In this document: piece after piece, positions 44,155 to 50,238 of the stretch | Position numbering within the stretch: position 1 is the stretch's first letter | Layout: every line of letters starts with the position of its first letter | From: Tannerella sp. | GTDB lineage: Bacteria; Bacteroidota; Bacteroidia; Bacteroidales; Tannerellaceae | Direction of reading: 5' to 3' | Length of the DNA: 50,238 nt | Assembly (NCBI GenBank): GCA_031258835.1 | Contig: JAIRMH010000098.1 | Coordinates: 1 to 50,238 of the forward strand | Program-made: the position numbers and the translations under genes | Notes under the pieces: generated by a model | Told to the model about the DNA's origin: nothing | The model's database searches: none | The model's input: only the letters and a program-made list of their open reading frames with translations

Positions 44155-44226
44155 TAGTCTCGCCGGGAATCGAACCCGGATCTAAAGTTTAGGAAACTTC
44201 CATTCTATCCATTGAACTACAAGACC
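44155..44226 (-). tRNA. tRNA-Arg (CCT)
   Basis: A minus-strand cloverleaf: acceptor GGTCTTG with CGAGACT (G-T wobble at the end), anticodon loop TTCCTAA giving CCT, and T-loop TTCGATT. It reads AGG codons. CCA is not encoded. Confidence 0.95.
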
Positions 44227-44308
44227 GGCTGCATTATATGATATAATCAATGAAGTTCAGAAAAAAACTTTCGTACATCAAATCTTTTGTGTTTTCTAAA
44301 AACGCCTG

Positions 44309-44340
44309 CAAAAATAAACCCTTTTTCCGAGAATGGCAAA
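44309..44340 (-). promoter_or_regulatory. Promoter of tRNA-Arg
   Basis: On the minus strand TTTG (44337-44340), a 20-base spacer and TATTTTTG (44309-44316) match the consensus. The tRNA begins about 83 bases downstream. Confidence 0.6.
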
Positions 44341-44362
44341 TAATAAAATCAAAAATCTATAC

Positions 44363-44399
44363 AAAAAAATAAAAGCATCTGAAAATTCCAAATGCTTTT
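44363..44399 (-). terminator. Terminator of the initiator tRNA
   Basis: AAAAGCAT (44371-44378) and ATGCTTTT (44392-44399) form a perfect 8-base stem with a 13-base loop; on the minus strand it is followed by seven T residues. It lies right after the tRNA-fMet gene. Confidence 0.75.
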
Positions 44400-44404
44400 C
44401 CCTG

Positions 44405-44476
<72 letters not shown>

Positions 44477-44496
44477 ATGTATTTCGTATCGGGCTG

Positions 44497-44527
44497 CAAA
44501 GGTAAGGATGTTTTTGAATAAAACAAA
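44497..44527 (-). promoter_or_regulatory. Promoter of the initiator tRNA
   Basis: On the minus strand TTTG (44524-44527), a 19-base spacer and TACCTTTG (44497-44504) match the consensus. The tRNA starts about 20 bases downstream. Confidence 0.75.
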
Positions 44528-44553
44528 ATTCTTCCAAACTTTTTTTCGTTCTA

Positions 44554-44584
44554 CTTGGAATATCATTTTTTTTGAGTAATTTTG
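44554..44584 (+). promoter_or_regulatory. Promoter of the TetR/fabH/fabG operon
   Basis: A TTG at 44555-44557, a 19-base spacer and TAATTTTG at 44577-44584 fit the consensus. The ATG at 44616 is about 31 bases downstream. Confidence 0.6.
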
Positions 44585-44615
44585 CGCACAAATTTTAAAC
44601 AAATGTGCATTGTCT

Positions 44616-45212
44616 ATGTCTGGAACAACATCTAAAACGCGCGAAATACTTATTGATGCGGCAAGGCGGGTCTTTGCCCGCAAAGGTATCGAACGCACAA
44701 CGATGAATGATATCGCAACCGCTTCACAAAAAGGCAGGCGTACCTTATATATGTATTTTAAGAACAAGGAGGAAATATCCTCTATTGTCATTAAAAACGA
44801 AATGGACCGGCTGCACGAAATGCTCGAAACTGTAGAAAAAAAGGAATTGCCTGCCGACGAAAAGCTCATAACATTCATTTATATGCGCTTAGAAGCTTTC
44901 AAGGCTACCGTAACCAGAAACGGCTCGCTAAGAGCAAACTTTTTTCACGACAGTTGGAATGTCGCGAAAGTACGTAAAGGATATAACCTTCAGGAAATCG
45001 CTTTGATAAAGAAAATTTTAAACAATGGTATAAAAGAAGGTATTTTCAATATACCGGATATTGATACTACCGCACTTATTATCCATTATGCACTTAAAGG
45101 AATGGAAGTACCCTACATACGTGGATTATTTGGAGATTCTGCCGACAGGATAATACAGCGCAAAGAGAGTGTTATGAACCTAATTTTCAACGGAATAAAA
45201 GTAAAAAAATAA
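44616..45212 (+). CDS. TetR-family transcriptional regulator
   Basis: A 198-residue repressor-type protein. The ATG at 44616 (MSGTTSKTREILIDAARRVF) is chosen over a TTG six bases upstream. The N-terminal HTH is typical: FARKGIERTTMNDIATASQKGRRTLYMYFKNKEE (residues about 18-52, key residues TTMNDIA and LYMYFKNKEE). The C-terminal half is helical and ligand-binding. Its TAA overlaps the ATG of the next gene (TAATG), so it is co-translated with the FabH-like synthase and probably controls this fatty-acid operon, by analogy with FabR/FadR-type TetR regulators (inference). Confidence 0.92.
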   Translation: MSGTTSKTREILIDAARRVFARKGIERTTMNDIATASQKGRRTLYMYFKNKEEISSIVIKNEMDRLHEMLETVEKKELPADEKLITFIYMRLEAFKATVTRNGSLRANFFHDSWNVAKVRKGYNLQEIALIKKILNNGIKEGIFNIPDIDTTALIIHYALKGMEVPYIRGLFGDSADRIIQRKESVMNLIFNGIKVKK

Positions 45213-46156
45213 TGTATATTAATGCAACCGGATTTTATATCCCAGAAGAAAGAATCCCCAATGAATATTATACTAAAAAAACGGGATTAACGGACGAATG
45301 GATTGTTCAACGTACAGGCATAAAAACACGTTCCCGCGCAAGAAACGATGAAAATATAAATACGATGAGCATAGATGCCGTTAAAAATGCGCTACCGTCA
45401 CTTCCTTACGATATTAAAGAGGTAGATCTGATCATCTCATCGACATATTCTCCATTCGACACGGTAGGAACCGCTGCTCACGCAGTACAGTATGCGTTCG
45501 GCGTCGAAAATACGAAAGCTTTCACCATGTCGTCCGCCTGTTCTTCGTTTGTCAATGCCCTGGAAATCATCGAAGGATACTTTGCCATCGGGAAAGCGCA
45601 TAAGGCGTTAATTGTCGGAGGCGATAAAAACAGCGCATACAACAACGAAGATGATCCCAAGTCCGGACACCTCTGGGGAGATGCCGCCGTTGCATTTTTC
45701 ATCTCCGACGAACGCATAACCGACAATGACTACAAAATACTGGACATTTTTACGGAAGCATTAGGATGCCTCGGCAAAGGGCCGAGTGGTATACAACTAC
45801 GCCCTCGCGATGGAGGAATACGCATGCCGGAAGGCAAAGACGTCTTTATTCAGGCGTGTACCTATATGCCAAAAAATGCTCTCCGCCTCCTTGAAAAGAA
45901 CGGATACACATTCAATAATTTGTCGTATTTCATAGGCCATCAAGCAAATATGCGCATACTCAAAAATATAGCCAACAACATCTGTCTCTCCGAAGATAAA
46001 ATGTTGAGTAACATAGAAGAACTGGGCAATACCGGCTCTGCCAGTTGCGCGCTCGTATTTGCACAGAATAAGGCTAAATTCCAAAAAGATGATTTGGTTT
46101 GCATCAGCGTATTCGGAGGCGGATACTCTGCCGGAGCCTGCCTTATCAGTTGCTGA
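45212..46156 (+). CDS. fabH: 3-oxoacyl-ACP synthase III-like protein
   Basis: A 314-residue thiolase-fold condensing enzyme of the FabH type. The catalytic triad is C110 (SSACSSF), H243 (GHQANMRI) and N273 (GNTGSASC). The opening has GIKTRSRA, similar to the family's RTGIxxR segment, and the C-terminus reads FGGGYSAGACL. FabH condenses an acyl-CoA with malonyl-ACP to start fatty-acid synthesis. This sequence is somewhat diverged and may use a special primer. It is paired with a TetR regulator and FabG, and the cell probably has another housekeeping FabH (inference). Confidence 0.9.
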   Translation: MYINATGFYIPEERIPNEYYTKKTGLTDEWIVQRTGIKTRSRARNDENINTMSIDAVKNALPSLPYDIKEVDLIISSTYSPFDTVGTAAHAVQYAFGVENTKAFTMSSACSSFVNALEIIEGYFAIGKAHKALIVGGDKNSAYNNEDDPKSGHLWGDAAVAFFISDERITDNDYKILDIFTEALGCLGKGPSGIQLRPRDGGIRMPEGKDVFIQACTYMPKNALRLLEKNGYTFNNLSYFIGHQANMRILKNIANNICLSEDKMLSNIEELGNTGSASCALVFAQNKAKFQKDDLVCISVFGGGYSAGACLISC

Positions 46157-46230
46157 TTCAACGATTAATCAATCAGCGATAAATGAGAAATAACTCTTAA
46201 TTTTCAATGTCGAATCTTAAATAAACTTAT

Positions 46231-46977
46231 ATGAAACTATTAGAAGGAAAGACGGCTCTTATCACAGGAGCTGCGCGTGGCATAGGAAAAGCCATCGCTA
46301 TTAAATTCGCATCGGAAGGTGCTAATATTGCATTTACCGATCTGGTCATCGATGAAAAAGGAAAAGCGACGGAAGTTGAAATACAACATTTTGGCGTAAA
46401 GGTAAAAGGTTATGCCTCTAATGCTGCAAATTTCGAAGAAGCGCACAAAACCGTCGGAGAGGTGCTGAATGATTTCGGCAAAATCGACATCCTGGTAAAC
46501 AATGCAGGCATCACGCGCGACGGATTAATGTTGAGAATGAGCGAACAACAGTGGGATATGGTGATTAATGTAAACCTGAAGTCTGCATTCAATTTTATAC
46601 ATGCGGTTACTCCCGTTATGATGAAACAAAAAAGCGGCAGCATCATCAACATGGCTTCTGTTGTAGGTGTTTCAGGCAATGCCGGGCAAGCAAATTATTC
46701 CGCATCAAAAGCCGGAATGATAGGCTTAGCCAAATCCGTGGCGAAAGAATTGGGTGCGCGCGGCATACGTGCGAACGCTATCGCTCCGGGTTTTATCATC
46801 ACGGAAATGACCGATACCCTTCCCGAAAAAGTACGCGAAGAATGGGAGAAACAGATCCCTTTGCGCCGCGGAGGCACGCCTGAAGATGTTGCAAATGTGT
46901 CACTCTTCCTGGCATCCGACCTTTCTTCATACGTCACCGGGCAAGTTATTCAAGTGTGCGGAGGTATGAATACGTAA
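46231..46977 (+). CDS. fabG: 3-oxoacyl-ACP reductase FabG
   Basis: A 248-residue short-chain dehydrogenase. The NADPH-binding motif is TGAARGIG (12-19), NNAG lies at 90-93, and the catalytic residues are S143, Y156 and K160 (YSASK). The C-terminus GQVIQVCGGMNT is typical of FabG. It reduces 3-oxoacyl-ACP in fatty-acid elongation. Its stop codon overlaps the next gene's ATG (TAATG). Confidence 0.95.
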   Translation: MKLLEGKTALITGAARGIGKAIAIKFASEGANIAFTDLVIDEKGKATEVEIQHFGVKVKGYASNAANFEEAHKTVGEVLNDFGKIDILVNNAGITRDGLMLRMSEQQWDMVINVNLKSAFNFIHAVTPVMMKQKSGSIINMASVVGVSGNAGQANYSASKAGMIGLAKSVAKELGARGIRANAIAPGFIITEMTDTLPEKVREEWEKQIPLRRGGTPEDVANVSLFLASDLSSYVTGQVIQVCGGMNT

Positions 46978-47645
46978 TGGAAATCATATACGAAGACAAC
47001 CATCTGATTGCAGTTAACAAGAACTGTCATGAGATTGTACAGGGCGACAAGACGGGAGATGCTCCTTTGCCGGAATTGCTGAAATTATATCTTAAAGAGA
47101 AATATGCAAAACCGGGAAACGTTTTTATCGGAGTGACACACCGTCTTGACAGGCCTGTTACCGGCGTTGTGATATTCGCAAAAACAAGCAAGGCGTTGAA
47201 ACGAATGAACGATTTGTTTCGCAACGGCGAAGTAAAAAAAACATACCTGGCGATCGTGAAAAATGCTCCTCCGGAACAAGAGGGGGAACTGAGACACTGG
47301 CTGGTTCGCGACGAAAAACAAAATAAAAGTTTTGCATATGACAAAGAAAGACCCGATTCAAAGGAGGCGATCCTGCACTATCGCCTCCTTGCGCAATCGG
47401 AAAAATACTATCTGGTGGAAATAGACCTCAAGACAGGACGGCATCACCAGATACGCTGTCAGTTTGCCAAGACAGGTTGCCCGATAAAAGGCGATCTTAA
47501 ATACGGTGCGAAGCGTTCAAATCCGGATGGAGGGATAAGCCTCCATGCTCATAGCGCGTCATTCATCCACCCCGTGACAAAGAAAAAAATAAATATCACA
47601 GCGCAAATGCCACACGATAATTTATGGAAAACTTTTCTTTTATAA
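46977..47645 (+). CDS. RluA-family RNA pseudouridine synthase
   Basis: A 222-residue protein without an S4 domain. The start is taken at 46977 (MEIIYEDNHLIAVNKN), where the typical N-terminal motif begins. The catalytic aspartate is D58 in HRLDRPVTG, and the RTGRHHQIR-type motif (LKTGRHHQIRCQFA) and LHA..H (SLHAHSASFIHP) are in place. It isomerises a uridine in rRNA or tRNA; which one cannot be said. Its ATG overlaps the fabG stop, so it is co-translated with a gene of unrelated function. Confidence 0.93.
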   Translation: MEIIYEDNHLIAVNKNCHEIVQGDKTGDAPLPELLKLYLKEKYAKPGNVFIGVTHRLDRPVTGVVIFAKTSKALKRMNDLFRNGEVKKTYLAIVKNAPPEQEGELRHWLVRDEKQNKSFAYDKERPDSKEAILHYRLLAQSEKYYLVEIDLKTGRHHQIRCQFAKTGCPIKGDLKYGAKRSNPDGGISLHAHSASFIHPVTKKKINITAQMPHDNLWKTFLL

Positions 47646-47685
47646 ATTTTTCGCCGGACATTTTTATTCGCCTGTGTGTGATTCG

Positions 47686-49629
47686 TTACAAAAAAGAATA
47701 TTTCTGAAGAAACAGATCCAAATCATCATCGTTTTTCAATCCGAATTTTTTCTTGAGGCGATACCGGATCATATGTACGGATGAGGATTCAATACAGAAA
47801 CATTCGGCAACTTCGGCAATCCCCATTCCGACGGCGAAGCATACGCAATATTTCAGATACGAGATAGAAAGACTTTCGTTACATTTCTTCCGAAAAACCT
47901 CAATATACGAATTGTTTAGCCGCTCGATATTACAAATATATTCATCCTTCGACGGGTTCTTAAGCTGTTTATTAATCAGGCGTTTCACGTCTTCTATAAT
48001 CACATTATGCTTATCATAGTCGGTCTCTTTATCTCTATTCATCATCGATTCGTAAGCTTCAACCTTTTGGCGATACAGTTCAACCTGTTTATCTAAAGCC
48101 GCCTTATCCTGCCGCAACTGGTCGAGGTCTTTTGACTTTCCGATAAGTTCCATCTCCTTGAGGTGAAAATCCGACAATACTTCATATTTCTCCAATTGCA
48201 TTTTAACCGCCTGCTCTTCTTTTAGTTTCAGCTTCAACTTAGCCTCCTCCTTTTCCGCATTAACAAGGGCTATTTGATTGTTTAAATCACGTTTTTTCAG
48301 TCTTATCAGAAGAATCACAAAAACAATCGCCAGAGACAACAATATGCAGATCAGCACAATAGTCCTGTAACGATTTTCCTGATACATTCTATCCGAATCA
48401 AGTCGTCCTATTTCAGCTTCCTTCGCCTCCAGTTCATAACGGAGTTCCAGTTCTTTCACTTCATTCGCCCTTATTTTTTCATCGTTATTCATCCATAAGT
48501 CATTGTATTCAATGACTTTTTTATAATCACCTTTTGTTTCATATATGTCGCGGATAAGATCAATATTCGCCTTTGCAATCTGGTAATAATTATTTCTATA
48601 CCCGGACTCCAGGCGCTTTTGCGCTTTTAGTGCAATAACCTCTGCCGAATCTATCCTGTTCCTGTCGAACAGAATCTTCGCCTTCGCCTGATAGATCCGA
48701 GCGGAACCGATAGAATCGGCATGGTCATATTTGATCTCTGCAATATGCAAAAGGCTATCAACGACACTCAATTGCGCATTTTTTTTCCTGCTCATCAGTT
48801 CGGCCATCATCACATACAAATCTACGGCTACATGTTTGTAGAATTGCGACAACAATCCGTTTTCATACATTTCCAGAGCTTTCTCTGCACAGTATATCGA
48901 ACTATCCAAAAAGGCTTCTTCATGTGAGCGGAAGTAATAGAAATCATACAAATAAGTTTTTATATCCATCAACACAAAATCAAGCATGGCAAAAGAATGT
49001 TCTTTCCGCATATCCTCCAATTTGTCTATGTTCCTGAATATATAAACAGAGTCATCCCTTTGAAAGCCATCTATTGTAAGGTTTCGCAAAATAATCACCA
49101 AATCATTTTTTCCGCCTTCATGCTCCAAATCCTCGTAATATGCTAACGCTTTTTGATAATAACTGATCGCCTCAGGATTACGATGGGGGCAATACCGTTG
49201 AATATACTGCGCTTTCAATCTGTAATATGGAGCAAGATACCGTATATCTTCGGTTTTATCGATATATATCGCCGCCGAATCCAAATATATTTCAACTTTT
49301 TCTTTTTCCCACAAACCAAGATATAAATCGGCAATAAAGTTATAACAAAAAAGTACACCATCATTGTGTTTCTCCTTTTTCCCCTGCTCTAAAAAATCAT
49401 TCAATAAAGGAAATAATAATTTATAAAAAAAAGTTGAGTATGAAGACACGCCGTTAAAATCATTCATGCATTCCAATTTATCTGAAAACGGCATATCCGG
49501 ATGATACACAATCCCCCGTAACGAATCTATACGTGATTCATCATATTGAGCCGCTACAAGCGATTGATTTGCTAAAACAAGGGCAAGGGCCGCAGCATGC
49601 ATAACACAACTCTTTACAAAATGGCTCAT
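47686..49629 (-). CDS. Exported TPR, transmembrane and HTH regulator
   Basis: A 647-residue protein. The start is the ATG at 49629 (MSHFVKSCVMHAAALALVLANQ), a signal peptide; a TTG nine bases upstream was not chosen. Residues about 30-390 are helical TPR-like repeats, probably in the periplasm. A membrane helix follows (TIVLICILLSLAIVFVILLI), then a coiled coil (about 430-520, EKEEAKLKLKLKEEQA) and a C-terminal LuxR-like helix-turn-helix (GIAEVAECFCIESSSVHMIRYRLKKKFGL). This resembles a class of Bacteroidota membrane-bound transcription factors with TPR sensors. The target genes are unknown; the gene stands alone and converges on the pseudouridine synthase. Confidence 0.85.
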   Translation of the reverse strand: MSHFVKSCVMHAAALALVLANQSLVAAQYDESRIDSLRGIVYHPDMPFSDKLECMNDFNGVSSYSTFFYKLLFPLLNDFLEQGKKEKHNDGVLFCYNFIADLYLGLWEKEKVEIYLDSAAIYIDKTEDIRYLAPYYRLKAQYIQRYCPHRNPEAISYYQKALAYYEDLEHEGGKNDLVIILRNLTIDGFQRDDSVYIFRNIDKLEDMRKEHSFAMLDFVLMDIKTYLYDFYYFRSHEEAFLDSSIYCAEKALEMYENGLLSQFYKHVAVDLYVMMAELMSRKKNAQLSVVDSLLHIAEIKYDHADSIGSARIYQAKAKILFDRNRIDSAEVIALKAQKRLESGYRNNYYQIAKANIDLIRDIYETKGDYKKVIEYNDLWMNNDEKIRANEVKELELRYELEAKEAEIGRLDSDRMYQENRYRTIVLICILLSLAIVFVILLIRLKKRDLNNQIALVNAEKEEAKLKLKLKEEQAVKMQLEKYEVLSDFHLKEMELIGKSKDLDQLRQDKAALDKQVELYRQKVEAYESMMNRDKETDYDKHNVIIEDVKRLINKQLKNPSKDEYICNIERLNNSYIEVFRKKCNESLSISYLKYCVCFAVGMGIAEVAECFCIESSSVHMIRYRLKKKFGLKNDDDLDLFLQKYSFL

Positions 49630-49663
49630 GATCACCAATACACTATTATATCATAAATTGTGA

Positions 49664-49691
49664 CAAAGGTACAAAAAGTCAACAAAGCAAA
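49664..49691 (-). promoter_or_regulatory. Promoter of the TPR/HTH regulator
   Basis: The minus strand has TACCTTTG (49664-49671), matching TAnnTTTG, and TTTG (49688-49691) 16 bases upstream. The ATG is 34 bases downstream. Confidence 0.55.
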
Positions 49692-49846
49692 GATGTTATT
49701 AGATTAATTTAATACATAATTATTGGGGGCAATAACAACAACTCACTATGTAATAGCGCATTACGAAAAAAAATCGCGCTGTTTCAGATGACGTATTTCT
49801 TAAAAATATACTTGAGATACTTTATTTAACACCAAAGGACTGAAAA

Positions 49847-50023
49847 ATGAAATTTTGTATATTTTTTTTGCGTAAAATTTATACGACTCCATGCGCTCAA
49901 TTCGCTCATTTGCATGTTTATCTTGACGGATTGGAAGTTGAAGAACAGAACTTTAAAGCGATTATATTTCCCCTTCAAGGTTCAGACTTATTCAAAATTT
50001 TTGCGTCTTTCCGCTTACGGTAA
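49847..50023 (+). CDS. Possible small hypothetical protein (58 residues)
   Basis: An ATG at 49847 opens a 58-codon frame that begins MKFCIFFLRKIYTTPC and contains LEVEEQNFKAIIFPLQGSD. An AAGGA lies about nine bases before the ATG, unusual for this genome. I recognise no family. It lies between the TPR regulator and sbcD in a stretch that otherwise holds no gene. The frame could be chance or the remains of a longer gene. Confidence 0.3.
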   Translation: MKFCIFFLRKIYTTPCAQFAHLHVYLDGLEVEEQNFKAIIFPLQGSDLFKIFASFRLR

Positions 50024-50035
50024 TATAATTTATTG

Positions 50036-50043
50036 TATTTTTG
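50036..50043 (+). promoter_or_regulatory. Candidate -7 element of sbcD
   Basis: TATTTTTG matches TAnnTTTG and lies 46 bases before the sbcD start. No clear -33 box is seen. Confidence 0.45.
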
Positions 50044-50089
50044 AGGGACTTTTGTAACGATTGAATTAATAGATTAAAAGCATATACAA

Positions 50090-50238
50090 ATGAATATCAT
50101 TCATACAGCCGACTGGCATCTCGGACAGAGTTTTCACGAATACGACCGAAAAACGGAACATGCCCGCTTTCTGCAATGGCTTGGGAAAACGGTCAGGGAA
50201 CTGGAAGTCGATATTTTGTTAATGGCGGGAGATATTTT
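50090..50238 (+). CDS. sbcD: Exonuclease subunit SbcD, 5' end only
   Basis: Forty-nine codons from an ATG at 50090 to the window edge. The start MNIIHTADWHLGQSFHEYDR carries the first phosphoesterase motif of the Mre11/SbcD family (DxH: D8 and H10), and LLMAGDIF near the edge is the second metal motif (GD). SbcD with SbcC trims DNA hairpins and double-strand ends. The rest of the gene, and sbcC, should lie to the right. Confidence 0.92.
   Translation, partial: MNIIHTADWHLGQSFHEYDRKTEHARFLQWLGKTVRELEVDILLMAGDI

Overview
The window looks like a chromosome segment of a Bacteroidota bacterium, most likely order Bacteroidales. It has two SusC/SusD pairs, many promoters of the Bacteroidota type (TTTG, about 19 bases, TAnnTTTG), few Shine-Dalgarno sequences, a LytS/LytTR two-component pair, an AraC-fused XylR-type regulator and a Ser-type sulfatase. 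The species cannot be fixed from the sequence alone.

Layout. (1) 1-5.6 kb, minus strand: a toxin-like operon. A 1317-residue exported protein carries beta-rich and fibronectin-like N-terminal domains, a zincin metalloprotease module and a C-terminal alpha/beta-hydrolase (lipase-like) module. It overlaps by ATGA a small four-helix membrane protein (immunity candidate). Then comes a second protein, cut by the window edge, that resembles the region of the first just before its protease module. The first 32 codons of an IS1595-type transposase sit in frame directly upstream of the toxin start codon. (2) 5.9-11.4 kb, plus: alanine dehydrogenase, class III aminotransferase, APC permease, an unknown protein and an outer-membrane barrel, closed by a strong hairpin terminator. 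(3) 11.4-13.2 kb, plus: LytS-type histidine kinase and LytTR response regulator. (4) 13.3-19.3 kb: an AraC regulator divergent from a TolC / HlyD / ABC-2 permease / ABC-2 permease export operon that has no ATPase gene. (5) 19.4-41.0 kb: a polysaccharide utilisation locus for an amino-sugar glycan that is probably sulfated. It holds a XylR-like regulator, an exported Gfo/Idh/MocA oxidoreductase, a NagP-like transporter, NagA, NagB, two SusCD pairs, a GH31 glycosidase, an SGSH-like sulfatase and a second exported oxidoreductase. (6) 41.5-43.7 kb: ffh and folD. (7) 43.7-44.5 kb: tRNA-His, tRNA-Arg(CCT) and initiator tRNA-Met, with promoters and terminators. (8) 44.6-47.6 kb: TetR regulator, FabH-like synthase, FabG and an RluA-type pseudouridine synthase. 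(9) 47.7-49.6 kb, minus: a TPR / transmembrane / HTH regulator. (10) 50.09 kb to the end: the start of sbcD.

How the genes work together. The PUL logic is binding and import through SusCD, desulfation and cleavage by the sulfatase and GH31, inner-membrane import by NagP, and NagA/NagB conversion to fructose-6-phosphate. No amino-sugar kinase is present in the locus. In the amino-acid operon the aminotransferase may use pyruvate as acceptor, with alanine dehydrogenase recycling the alanine formed. The part most worth following up is the toxin-like operon, because its architecture, the composition change inside the gene, the overlapping membrane gene and the transposase remnant together suggest a recombining polymorphic toxin locus.
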